From: CBDCUI01 sp965223115
GTDB lineage: Bacteria > Pseudomonadota > Gammaproteobacteria > UBA4575
Length of the DNA: 64,000 nt
Assembly: GCA_965223115.1 (NCBI GenBank)
Contig: OZ244982.1
Coordinates: forward strand, 496,001-560,000
Reading direction: 5' to 3'
The translations under genes were made by a program, and so were the position numbers. The notes under the pieces were generated by a model. That model saw only the letters and a program-made list of their open reading frames with translations. It ran no database searches and was not told the DNA's origin. This document shows, piece after piece, positions 23,516-32,316 of the stretch (position 1 is its first letter; each line of letters starts with the position of its first letter).

Positions 23516-24808
23516 ATGCAAGTATCACTCGAAACAACAGGCACTTTAGAACGAAAAATGACCATTGAAGTGCCGGCTGAAAAGGTAAGCACAGCCATGG
23601 AGCAACGTTTACAGAAAATGAGTCGTCAGGTGAAAATCTCTGGATTTCGTCCAGGCAAAGTCCCTTTAAATATTGTTAAACAACGCTATGGTAAGCAGGT
23701 TTTTCAAGAAGTAGTTGCAGATACTATGCAATCTAGCTATCAAGAGGCCATACACCAAGAAAAACTACGTCCTGCGGGTAGTCCACATATTGAGCCTTTA
23801 AGTTTGGAAACCGATCAAGATCTAAGGTATGTCGCTACGTTTGAAGTATATCCAGAAATTAGTTTAGCGGATACGAGTAAATTTGAAGTCGAAACTGCCG
23901 ATGTAAAGATTACACAAGATGATATTGAGAGCATGCTAGAAAAGTTACGCAAACCAAAAACACTTTGGAATGAAGTCAGTAGAGAGGCAAAAGAAGACGA
24001 TCAAATTACGCTCGATTTCAAAGGTACAATAGATGGCGATGTGTTCCCAGGTGGGAGCCAGGATGATTTTACCATTGTTTTGGGAAGTAGCACTTTATTA
24101 CCTGAGTTTGAGCAACAATTGTATGGTGTTAAGAAAGGAGAGGAAAAAACTTTCAATGTCACTTTCCCAAAAGATTATATGCAGCAAGAGCTGGCTGAAA
24201 AAGAAGCAAGTTTTGAAATTAAAATAAAGAAAATCGAAGAAGGCAAATTACCTGAAATTGATGAAGCATTTGTAAAAGAATTTGGTATCGAAGATGGTAA
24301 TTTGGATACTTTAAAAGAACAGCTTAAAAACAATATGATGGGTGAGCTTGAGCAACGCAAAAAGGCATACGTCAAAGACCAAGTCATGAAGCGTCTTTTT
24401 GAAGCAAATGAATTTGAAATTCCAATTGCCTTGGTGAATCAAGAGGTGCAGGCATTGCGTCAGCAAGCTATGAACAATATGAATCTCAAAGATGAATCTA
24501 AATTACCAGACAAGTTGTTTGAAGAAGAAGCAAAACGTAGAATATCTCTAGGTTTAATAATTGGTGAAATTGTTAGTATAAACAAAATACAATTAGATAG
24601 TGATAAAGTTAACGAACAATTAAATTTAATCGCATCTAGTTACGCTAAACCAGAAGAGGTAATTCAGTACTATCGTAGCAATACACAAGCAATGGCGAGT
24701 ATTGAATCGGTAGTTATGGAAGAGCAAGTGGTTGATTGGGTGCTTGAACAAGCAAAACAAACAACTAAGTCTTTTACGTTTGATGAATTTGTTAATAAAC
24801 AAGTTTAG
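23516..24808 (+). CDS. tig: Trigger factor
   Basis: Ribosome-associated chaperone and prolyl isomerase that meets nascent chains at the exit tunnel. The 430-residue product has the ribosome-binding signature GFRPGKVP near residue 45, the FKBP-like PPIase domain (about 150-240) and the helical substrate-binding C-terminal domain. I use ATG 23516 (MQVSLETTGTLERKM); the frame stays open for 26 codons upstream, but those residues are hydrophobic and not part of the family. It heads the tig-clpP-clpX-lon-hup-ppiD cluster. Confidence 0.97.
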   Translation: MQVSLETTGTLERKMTIEVPAEKVSTAMEQRLQKMSRQVKISGFRPGKVPLNIVKQRYGKQVFQEVVADTMQSSYQEAIHQEKLRPAGSPHIEPLSLETDQDLRYVATFEVYPEISLADTSKFEVETADVKITQDDIESMLEKLRKPKTLWNEVSREAKEDDQITLDFKGTIDGDVFPGGSQDDFTIVLGSSTLLPEFEQQLYGVKKGEEKTFNVTFPKDYMQQELAEKEASFEIKIKKIEEGKLPEIDEAFVKEFGIEDGNLDTLKEQLKNNMMGELEQRKKAYVKDQVMKRLFEANEFEIPIALVNQEVQALRQQAMNNMNLKDESKLPDKLFEEEAKRRISLGLIIGEIVSINKIQLDSDKVNEQLNLIASSYAKPEEVIQYYRSNTQAMASIESVVMEEQVVDWVLEQAKQTTKSFTFDEFVNKQV

Positions 24809-24829
24809 AAATTTATACAGGTGAATATT

Positions 24830-25474
24830 ATGGCAAATGAACAATCAAACTCAGGTGCTTTGAACACAACAGCATTAAATTTAGTGCCTATGGTTGTAGA
24901 ACAATCTGCACGCGGTGAACGTGCATACGATATTTATTCACGGTTGTTAAAAGAACGTGTGATCTTTATTGTGGGCCCTATAGAAGATCAGATGGCAAAT
25001 TTAGTTGTTGCACAATTGTTATTCCTTGAATCTGAAAATCCAGATAAGGATATTTCTATTTATATTAACTCTCCGGGTGGATCCGTAAGTGCTGGTATGG
25101 CGATCTATGACACTATGCAGTTTACTAATCCTGATGTTAGTACTTTATGCGTAGGTCAAGCTGCAAGTATGGGCGCATTACTGCTTGCAGGTGGTGCAAA
25201 AAATAAGCGTTATGCATTACCGCATTCACGTATCATGATTCATCAACCATTAGGGGGTTTTCAGGGGCAAGCAACAGATATTGATATTCATGCTAGAGAA
25301 ATACTAAAAATTCGTGAAGAATTAAATCAAGTATTAGCACATCACACAGGGCAGCCTGTAGATAGAATTGCACAGGACACAGAACGTGATAACTTTATGA
25401 ACAGTAGCGAGGCCAGAGATTATGGTCTTATTGATGAGATGCTGGAAAAACGTAAGGAAAAGGAAAGCAGTTAG
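24830..25474 (+). CDS. clpP: ATP-dependent Clp protease proteolytic subunit
   Basis: Serine peptidase that forms the double-heptamer chamber used by ClpX or ClpA. The 214-residue product contains the catalytic Ser113 in GQAASMGA and His138 in HSRIMIHQP; the Asp lies in the AQDTERDNF region. I use ATG 24830 with AGGTGA upstream, although GTG 24821 is also in frame. It lies 21 nt after tig, so the two are probably co-transcribed. Confidence 0.97.
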   Translation: MANEQSNSGALNTTALNLVPMVVEQSARGERAYDIYSRLLKERVIFIVGPIEDQMANLVVAQLLFLESENPDKDISIYINSPGGSVSAGMAIYDTMQFTNPDVSTLCVGQAASMGALLLAGGAKNKRYALPHSRIMIHQPLGGFQGQATDIDIHAREILKIREELNQVLAHHTGQPVDRIAQDTERDNFMNSSEARDYGLIDEMLEKRKEKESS

Positions 25475-25619
25475 GCTGGGATATTCTACCTATCATCAAT
25501 AATTTGGAATACAGCTCAAATCTTGGGCGTTATTAATACTGCACAAAATAGGCATTAAAGCGTATACTAATAATGACTAGAGAGAAATTTCCATACAAAA
25601 TATCAAGTATATTATTCCA

Positions 25620-25648
25620 CTTGAAACTTAGCCTAAAAATCGGCATCT
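25620..25648 (+). promoter_or_regulatory. Sigma-32-like heat-shock promoter before clpX
   Basis: CTTGAA (25620-25625) is followed after 15 bp by CGGCATCT (25641-25648), two mismatches from the sigma-32 -10 consensus CCCCATNT. The spacing equals that of the lon promoter. The clpX ATG is 29 bp downstream. Confidence 0.5.
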
Positions 25649-25676
25649 TAATATTATCAATGCCCGGTAAGTTACA

Positions 25677-26963
25677 ATGAGTGACGACAATACAACCAAG
25701 GATCAGGATAACGGCAAGCTTTTATATTGCTCTTTTTGTGGCAAAAGTCAGCATGAGGTACGTAAACTCATAGCGGGCCCTTCCGTGTTTATTTGTGATG
25801 AATGTGTCGAATTGTGTAACGACATCATTCGAGAGGAGATGCAAGATCAGTCTCCCGCGGGTAGTACAAAACTTCCAAAGCCTGTCGAAATTAATTCAAT
25901 CCTTGATGAATATGTAATTGGTCAAGACCGAGCCAAAAAGGTTTTATCAGTTGCGGTATATAATCACTATAAAAGATTAGATGCTCGCAGCACTAGCAAA
26001 AATGCTGTTGAACTAGCAAAGAGTAATATATTGCTAGTCGGTCCAACAGGCTCTGGTAAAACATTATTAGCTGAAACGCTTGCACGTTTATTAAATGTTC
26101 CCTTCACTATTGCAGATGCGACTACATTAACTGAAGCAGGTTATGTGGGTGAAGACGTCGAGAATATAATTCAGAAGCTATTACAAAAATGTGATTACGA
26201 TGTAGATAAGGCACAAACAGGTATCGTTTACATCGATGAGATTGATAAAATTTCACGTAAGTCAGATAACCCGTCCATTACACGTGATGTTTCTGGAGAA
26301 GGCGTACAGCAGGCACTGTTAAAATTAATTGAAGGTACTATTGCTTCTGTACCGCCACAAGGTGGGCGTAAGCATCCACAGCAAGAATTTTTGCAAGTAG
26401 ATACCAGTAATATTCTATTTATTTGCGGTGGTGCATTTGCTGGATTGGATAAAGTAATTTTAGATCGTACTGAGAAAGGTGGTATTGGGTTCTCTGCCGA
26501 AGTTCGCACTAAAGAGAATGCAATTAAATTAGGTGAAATATTGCATAATGTTGAGCCTGAGGACTTAATCAAATATGGACTTATACCTGAGTTCGTTGGG
26601 CGTTTACCTGTGGTGGCAACTTTAGAAGAGCTTGATGAAGAGGCGCTGGTACGTATATTGACCGAGCCTAAGAATGCCATTACCAAGCAGTATCACCGCT
26701 TGTTTGAGATGGAAGGGGTAGAAATTGAGTTTCGTGAAAACGCTTTATATGCTGTTGCTCGTAAGGCCATGGATCGCAAAACGGGTGCCAGAGGCCTGCG
26801 TACTATTTTAGAAAACGTGTTGTTAGATACGATGTATGACATACCTTCGCAAAATAGCATCAGTAAGGTAGTTGTTGATGAATCAGTAATACTTGGAGAT
26901 TCCAAGCCCTATTTGATTTATGAAGGCTCTGAGTACGAAAAAGCTGCGTCGGACGACGAATAA
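25677..26963 (+). CDS. clpX: ATP-dependent Clp protease ATP-binding subunit
   Basis: AAA+ unfoldase that recognises tagged substrates, including SsrA-tagged proteins, and feeds them to ClpP. The 428-residue product has the N-terminal zinc-binding domain (Cys18 and Cys21 in CSFCGK, then CDECVELC), Walker A GPTGSGKT, Walker B VYIDEIDK, the pore loop GYVGED, and the RKSDNPS segment. It is separated from clpP by 202 bp that carry a likely heat-shock promoter, so it can be expressed apart from tig-clpP. Confidence 0.98.
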   Translation: MSDDNTTKDQDNGKLLYCSFCGKSQHEVRKLIAGPSVFICDECVELCNDIIREEMQDQSPAGSTKLPKPVEINSILDEYVIGQDRAKKVLSVAVYNHYKRLDARSTSKNAVELAKSNILLVGPTGSGKTLLAETLARLLNVPFTIADATTLTEAGYVGEDVENIIQKLLQKCDYDVDKAQTGIVYIDEIDKISRKSDNPSITRDVSGEGVQQALLKLIEGTIASVPPQGGRKHPQQEFLQVDTSNILFICGGAFAGLDKVILDRTEKGGIGFSAEVRTKENAIKLGEILHNVEPEDLIKYGLIPEFVGRLPVVATLEELDEEALVRILTEPKNAITKQYHRLFEMEGVEIEFRENALYAVARKAMDRKTGARGLRTILENVLLDTMYDIPSQNSISKVVVDESVILGDSKPYLIYEGSEYEKAASDDE

Positions 26964-27017
26964 AGCCACTTGATGGTCCCTCGAGCTTATTGCTATATCC
27001 GGCTATCCTTAAAAAGC

Positions 27018-27046
27018 CTTGAATTATTATTTCAAAGCCCCCATCT
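27018..27046 (+). promoter_or_regulatory. Sigma-32 heat-shock promoter of lon
   Basis: CTTGAA (27018-27023), a 15-bp spacer and CCCCATCT (27039-27046) match the sigma-32 consensus almost exactly. The lon ATG lies 92 bp downstream. Confidence 0.8.
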
Positions 27047-27137
27047 TAGGGTTTAATGATTTCCTATAAATCGCAAATTATAGTTGATAAATACAGCTAT
27101 TATGCAATTCTATAATTTTTTCTGAGAGAAAATACCT

Positions 27138-29576
27138 ATGAGTGATGAACAAGCGCCTACTGAAATTGTGCAACCTATACAGGTAGTGCCTGTATTACCA
27201 CTGCGCGACGTAGTGGTATATCCGCATATGGTCATTCCATTATTTGTTGGTAGGGAGAAATCAATCAAGGCATTGGATGCAGCAATGTCAGACAACAAAC
27301 AAATTTTGTTAGTGGCGCAAAAAAGTGCGGAACTCGATGAACCTGATATTAAAGAAATTCATGAGATCGGAACTTTATCTACGATTCTACAGCTACTCAA
27401 ATTGCCTGATGGCACGATCAAAGTCTTAGTTGAAGGGGTTGAGCGTGCTCGTGTCGATAATTACTTAGATGATAAAGAATTTTTCAGCGCACAAATCTCT
27501 TTGCTTAGTCCAGAAGATGAAAATGAAGATGAAAAAGAGTTAGAGGTATTAGCACGTTCAGTAACAAACTTATTTGAGCAATATGTAAAACTGAATAAAA
27601 AAGTGCCACCGGAAGTACTAACTTCTTTGGCTGGAATTGATGAACCCACAAGACTTGCAGATACCATTGCTGCACATATGTCTCTTAAACTTGATGAAAA
27701 GCAGCATGTTTTAGAAATTAACAGTGTTCGTCAACGTCTCGAACACTTAGTCAGCTTAATTGAAGGCGAGCTTGATGTATTGCAAATAGAAAAACGTATT
27801 CGTGGCCGCGTTAAGCAGCAAATGGAGAAATCCCAGCGTGAATATTATTTAAATGAACAAATGAAAGCCATCCAAAAAGAATTGGGTGAGCTTGATGAGG
27901 TACCTAATGAAGTAGACGAGCTAGAAGAAAAAATTGAAAAAGCGGGTATGTCAAAAGAGGCTAAGAAAAAAGCCACTGCTGAATTAAATAAACTTAAAAT
28001 GATGTCGCCCATGTCGGCTGAAGCGACGGTAGTGCGTAATTACATTGATTGGTTGGTAAGTGCGCCTTGGAGAAAGAAATCAAAAGTACGCAAGGATTTA
28101 GCTGCGGCTGAGCAAATCTTAGAAGAAGATCACTATGGTTTGGATAAGGTAAAAGAAAGGATAATTGAGTATCTTGCTGTCCAACAGCGAGTGCAAAAGT
28201 CTAAAGGACCTATTTTATGTTTAGTGGGCCCTCCTGGTGTGGGTAAAACGTCAATAGGTAAATCGATTGCACGTGCCACCAGTAGAAAGTTCACGCGTAT
28301 GTCATTAGGCGGTGTACGAGATGAAGCTGAAATACGTGGACATAGACGTACATATATTGGTTCTTTGCCAGGTAAGATCATTCAGAACCTGTCTAAAGTG
28401 GGTGTACGCAACCCATTATTTTTGTTAGATGAAATTGACAAAATGGCGATGGATTTTCGTGGTGACCCAGCATCCGCTATGTTGGAAGTGCTCGATCCTG
28501 AGCAAAATCATACATTTGGCGATCATTACTTAGAAGTAGATTTCGATTTGTCCGACGTTATGTTTGTCGCAACTGCAAACAGTTTAAACATTCCAGGTCC
28601 ATTGTTGGATCGCATGGAAGTCATACGTTTACCGGGCTATACCGAAGATGAAAAGAAAAACATTGCTATACGCTATTTAGTGCCTAAACAACTTAAGGCA
28701 AATGGTCTCAAAGAAAATGAAATCAATATGAGTGACACGGCAATTCGAGACATCATTCGTTTCTATACTCGTGAAGCTGGTGTACGTAACCTTGAAAGAG
28801 AAATCTCAAAAATCTGCCGTAAGGTCGTGAAATCAATAGTGCTTGGTGAAAGAAAAAAGGCTGTTTCCATTACTTCGCGTACGCTTGAAAAATACCTTGG
28901 TGTAAAACGTTTCCGTTATGGATTGGCGGATGAAAATGATCAAGTTGGTCAAGTTACCGGTTTAGCTTGGACTGAAGTGGGTGGTGAATTGCTTACTATA
29001 GAAGCGGTGGTTGTACCAGGTAAAGGTAAGACCAGCCGCACGGGTCAACTGGAAGATGTTATGCAAGAGTCTATTCAAGTGGCCCACACTGTGGTGCGAA
29101 GTCGTGCAGGAATTTTAGGTATTGAATCAGATTTTTATGAAAAATCAGATATCCATATTCATGTTCCAGAAGGTGCGGTAAAAAAAGATGGCCCCAGTGC
29201 AGGTATTGGTATGACCACAGCTATTGTTTCTGCCCTCACTAAAATTCCGGTTCGAGCAGATGTTGCTATGACAGGGGAAATTACTTTAAGAGGTGAGGTA
29301 TTGCCGATTGGAGGCTTAAAAGAAAAGCTTTTGGCGGCACATAGAGGAGAAATTAAGACGGTTTTGATTCCAAAAGAGAATGAAAAAGATTTAAGCGAGA
29401 TTCCTAAGAATATCAAACAAAAGCTTGAAATCATTCCAGTACAATGGATTGATGAAGTATTCCAAGTTGCTTTGGTCAATATGCCAGAGCCATTAGCAGA
29501 GTCTGATGTTGTAGATGCCGTATCGGGAAAACGCAAGAAATCTGCAGGTAAAAGCAAACCTGTACAGGCACATTAA
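27138..29576 (+). CDS. lon: ATP-dependent protease La
   Basis: Homo-oligomeric AAA+ serine protease that degrades misfolded and regulatory proteins. The 812-residue product has the N-terminal substrate domain (VLPLRDVVVYPHMV), a coiled-coil region near residues 195-280, Walker A GPPGVGKT near residue 364, Walker B FLLDEIDK, and a C-terminal peptidase domain with the catalytic Ser687 in KDGPSAGIGMT and a lysine about 43 residues later. Length and motifs are those of LonA. It has its own heat-shock promoter. Confidence 0.98.
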   Translation: MSDEQAPTEIVQPIQVVPVLPLRDVVVYPHMVIPLFVGREKSIKALDAAMSDNKQILLVAQKSAELDEPDIKEIHEIGTLSTILQLLKLPDGTIKVLVEGVERARVDNYLDDKEFFSAQISLLSPEDENEDEKELEVLARSVTNLFEQYVKLNKKVPPEVLTSLAGIDEPTRLADTIAAHMSLKLDEKQHVLEINSVRQRLEHLVSLIEGELDVLQIEKRIRGRVKQQMEKSQREYYLNEQMKAIQKELGELDEVPNEVDELEEKIEKAGMSKEAKKKATAELNKLKMMSPMSAEATVVRNYIDWLVSAPWRKKSKVRKDLAAAEQILEEDHYGLDKVKERIIEYLAVQQRVQKSKGPILCLVGPPGVGKTSIGKSIARATSRKFTRMSLGGVRDEAEIRGHRRTYIGSLPGKIIQNLSKVGVRNPLFLLDEIDKMAMDFRGDPASAMLEVLDPEQNHTFGDHYLEVDFDLSDVMFVATANSLNIPGPLLDRMEVIRLPGYTEDEKKNIAIRYLVPKQLKANGLKENEINMSDTAIRDIIRFYTREAGVRNLEREISKICRKVVKSIVLGERKKAVSITSRTLEKYLGVKRFRYGLADENDQVGQVTGLAWTEVGGELLTIEAVVVPGKGKTSRTGQLEDVMQESIQVAHTVVRSRAGILGIESDFYEKSDIHIHVPEGAVKKDGPSAGIGMTTAIVSALTKIPVRADVAMTGEITLRGEVLPIGGLKEKLLAAHRGEIKTVLIPKENEKDLSEIPKNIKQKLEIIPVQWIDEVFQVALVNMPEPLAESDVVDAVSGKRKKSAGKSKPVQAH

Positions 29577-29604
29577 TTGTTCATCGTTTATTGACTTGCT
29601 TCGG

Positions 29605-29630
29605 AAACGCTTGGTATAACACAAGCGTTT
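29605..29630 (+). terminator. Hairpin terminator after lon
   Basis: AAACGCTT and AAGCGTTT form a perfect 8-bp stem with a 10-nt loop, followed within 6 nt by CTTTT. It lies 29 bp after the lon stop and separates lon from hup. Confidence 0.55.
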
Positions 29631-29787
29631 AATAGTCTTTTAACTACGCGGTCATCAAAAATCAAATATCAACATATATGTTTCTGTCCATCTCGTGTTG
29701 CAATACCGAGATTAGTGAACTGTTATCGTCTCTTAAATTTAACTTGCAGTTACCTCAATTGCATATCAACTAGGGGAGTTTAGCTCA

Positions 29788-30060
29788 ATGAATAAAAGTG
29801 AACTTGCTGATGCTGTTGCCAATGCGGCAAATTTATCTAAAGCAGATGGTGCACGAGCAGTAGAAGCTGTAATAGAATCTATTACAGCGGCCCTGTGTCG
29901 TGGTGACACGGTATCTTTAGTCGGATTTGGTACCTTTCAAGTAAAACAGCGTAATGCCCGCACTGGCCGTAATCCACGCACTGGAGAAACTATTCAGATT
30001 GCGGCTTCGAAAGTACCTAGTTTCAAGGCTGGCAAAGGTCTAAAGGATGCCGTAAACTAG
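29788..30060 (+). CDS. hupB: DNA-binding protein HU
   Basis: Small histone-like protein that bends and compacts DNA as a dimer. The 90-residue product shows the full HU pattern: MNKSELADAVANAANLSKAD, GDTVSLVGFGTF and the beta-arm RNARTGRNPRTGE. A strong ribosome site (GGGGAG) precedes the ATG. It follows lon as in most gammaproteobacteria. Its stop is only 12 nt before tRNA-Val with no visible terminator, so the tRNAs are probably on the same primary transcript. Confidence 0.97.
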   Translation: MNKSELADAVANAANLSKADGARAVEAVIESITAALCRGDTVSLVGFGTFQVKQRNARTGRNPRTGETIQIAASKVPSFKAGKGLKDAVN

Positions 30061-30072
30061 CGCGCCTTTTTG

Positions 30073-30148
30073 GGGTGCTTAGCTCAGCTGGTAGAGCGTC
30101 GCCCTTACAAGGCGGATGTCGGGGGTTCGAATCCCTCAGCACCCACCA
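30073..30148 (+). tRNA. tRNA-Val (anticodon TAC)
   Basis: A 76-nt cloverleaf with acceptor stem GGGTGCT/AGCACCC, anticodon loop CTTACAA in stem TCGCC/GGCGG, T-loop GTTCGAATC and an encoded CCA end. It is 8 nt before tRNA-Asp. Confidence 0.97.
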
Positions 30149-30156
30149 AGCATGAC

Positions 30157-30233
30157 GGAGTGGTAGTTCAGCTGGTTAGAATACCGGCCTGTCACGCCGG
30201 GGGTCGCGGGTTCGAATCCCGTCCACTCCGCCA
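30157..30233 (+). tRNA. tRNA-Asp (anticodon GTC)
   Basis: A 77-nt cloverleaf with acceptor stem GGAGTGG/CCACTCC, anticodon loop CTGTCAC between CCGGC and GCCGG, T-loop GTTCGAATC and an encoded CCA end. Confidence 0.97.
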
Positions 30234-30256
30234 TATTTTCCCCAAATAAACCGAAA

Positions 30257-30276
30257 GGCGAGCGTTATGACTCGCC
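30257..30276 (+). terminator. GC-rich hairpin after the tRNA pair
   Basis: GGCGAG and CTCGCC form a 6-bp stem with an 8-nt loop, 23 bp after tRNA-Asp. No T-run follows, so it may be a processing or weak termination structure. A TATAAT at 30283-30288 could be the -10 of ppiD, but no good -35 is seen. Confidence 0.4.
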
Positions 30277-30370
30277 ATCCACTATAATGCGCGGCACTTA
30301 AATTAAGTAGAAAAAATATACAATCACGGGTTCGTAATCGAGCCTATTCTTAACAATATAAAATTAAGCT

Positions 30371-32275
30371 ATGTTAATTGAAATCAGGGATCGAGCCAGT
30401 AGTTTTGTGGCATACATTATTATTGGATTATTAGTACTATCATTTGCGCTGTGGGGAATTCAAGAATATTTTGGTGGTGCAGCATCACCACCCGTTGCAA
30501 AAGTAAATAAAAATGAAATCCTACCTGCTGAGTTTAATAATCAAGTTCAGCAATATAAACAAAGATTGCAGTCTATATTAGGTAATAACTATCGTCAGCA
30601 ATATCCAGATGATAGTTTGATCAAAAAAGATGTCATTAACTCTATGGTGCAAACAGAATTATTGCGCCAAGCCGCGACAAAGGCAGGTTACAGAATTAGT
30701 GATACAAGCTTGATAAAAAGAATTCAACAGATTCCACAGTTTCAGCGTGGTGGAAAGTTCGATCCCGAATTGTATAACCGCCTTCTACAAGGACGACGTT
30801 ATAATAATGCTCAATTTGAAAATGAAATGCGTGAACAAGAAAAGGTTCGGCAAATGGAAATTTCAATTGTGGCATCTTCGTTTATGCCTAAAGCAGACCT
30901 GCAACGTTTTCAAAAGATTTCAGATCAAACGCGTGATTTCAAGTATGCAATCTTTGCAATAAAACCAGAAGCGGTAAATGTTTCTGACGAAGAAGTTGAA
31001 AAGTATTTTGATGAGAATCAACAGCTGTTCAGAACCCCTGAGCAAGTCAAACTCGCTTATATAGAATTGAAAGAAAGTGATCTAATCGAGCAGATTACTT
31101 TTTCTGCTGATCAGGCACGTGAGATATATGATGCTCAGCAAGAGAACTACATGACAGATGAATTGCGCAGAGCACGCCATATTTTGTTCAAAGTGCCAAA
31201 TGAAGTGTCAGCAGATGCCATTGAGTGGGATGAGGCCCTTGAAAAGGCAAATGAAATAGTGAAACAGCTAGATGAAGGTGCTTCATTTGCAGATTTAGCG
31301 AAACAAAATTCTGAAGATAGCTTGTCAGCAGACAAAGGTGGCGAGCTTGGTTTTTTCGCAATAGGAGACTTCACGAATAAAGAACTAGAAGATGTTTTGT
31401 TCTCATTAAAAGTTGGAAAGTATTCCACTCCAATTCGTACGGAACAAGGTGTGCAGATTATTCAGTTGGATGAAATTCAAGCACCTCAGCAAAAAGCTTT
31501 TGAAGATGTACGTGATAAAATTATCAACGAACGTAAAAGCCAGTTGGCGCAAGAACGTTTCTATGAAATTACAGAGGAATTAGCCAATTTGGTGTTTGAA
31601 CTACCAGATGATTTGCAAGAAGCATCTGAGACATTTGATTTGCAAGTTAAAGAAACCGATTGGTTAGCAGCCAACAGCACTGCAGAAATATTTGCATATC
31701 CCAAAATTCAGTCTTTAGCCTTTTCTGAAAATATTATTAACGAGGGCTTAAACAGTGAACTAATTGAAGTTGAAGACGGCCATGTAATTGCGTTTCGTTT
31801 AGTCGAGCATAAAGCATCTGATGCCAAGCCACTAGAAGAAGTAAGCGGTGATATTCGTAATGTGCTAGTCGTGCGTAAAGCAGCAGAACAGGCGACAGTA
31901 GAAGGTAAGAAATTATTTGCCGAGCTACAATCTGGAAGTACGTTGGGAAAAGTAGCATCGGAACATACACTAGAAGTTATCAGTCATGGTGATTTAAAAC
32001 GTGATGATAACCGTGTGCCATTCACGATCATGCAGCGTGCATTTAAACTCCCCCATCCTGAAGCTGATAAAGTATCCGTTGATGGTATAGAAATGCCCGA
32101 TGGCACTTATGTATTGCTGGAGCTTGCTAAAGTGACCGAAGGCACTGCAGAGATGAATGATGAACAAGTTGCCCAACTTTCTCAGCGCGTCAATTATGGT
32201 AGTCGAGAGTTTGATGCAGTGATAGAGGCAATTCGACAAGCATCTGACGTTCAGATATTCGAAGATAATTTATAA
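30371..32275 (+). CDS. ppiD: Periplasmic folding chaperone (SurA/parvulin type)
   Basis: Membrane-anchored periplasmic chaperone that works at the SecYEG exit. The 634-residue product starts with a short cytoplasmic part and one transmembrane helix (about residues 12-33, VAYIIIGLLVLSFALWGIQE). A SurA-like N-terminal chaperone region follows, then a parvulin domain around residues 260-360 (RRARHILFKV, FADLAKQNSEDSLSADKGGELG, FSLKVGKYSTPIRTEQGVQII), and a long helical C-terminal part. Position after hup is standard. Confidence 0.94.
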   Translation: MLIEIRDRASSFVAYIIIGLLVLSFALWGIQEYFGGAASPPVAKVNKNEILPAEFNNQVQQYKQRLQSILGNNYRQQYPDDSLIKKDVINSMVQTELLRQAATKAGYRISDTSLIKRIQQIPQFQRGGKFDPELYNRLLQGRRYNNAQFENEMREQEKVRQMEISIVASSFMPKADLQRFQKISDQTRDFKYAIFAIKPEAVNVSDEEVEKYFDENQQLFRTPEQVKLAYIELKESDLIEQITFSADQAREIYDAQQENYMTDELRRARHILFKVPNEVSADAIEWDEALEKANEIVKQLDEGASFADLAKQNSEDSLSADKGGELGFFAIGDFTNKELEDVLFSLKVGKYSTPIRTEQGVQIIQLDEIQAPQQKAFEDVRDKIINERKSQLAQERFYEITEELANLVFELPDDLQEASETFDLQVKETDWLAANSTAEIFAYPKIQSLAFSENIINEGLNSELIEVEDGHVIAFRLVEHKASDAKPLEEVSGDIRNVLVVRKAAEQATVEGKKLFAELQSGSTLGKVASEHTLEVISHGDLKRDDNRVPFTIMQRAFKLPHPEADKVSVDGIEMPDGTYVLLELAKVTEGTAEMNDEQVAQLSQRVNYGSREFDAVIEAIRQASDVQIFEDNL

Positions 32276-32316
32276 CAGTACACGCAGCTCGTAAAAATCT
32301 AGTATAGTTGCAGCCC

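Noticed and set aside
26228..26686. 152-codon minus-strand frame inside clpX
   Set aside because: Antisense to a conserved gene; low-complexity Ser-rich translation typical of shadows.
29159..29557. 132-codon minus-strand frame inside lon
   Set aside because: Antisense shadow of the peptidase domain, with no ribosome site or family pattern.
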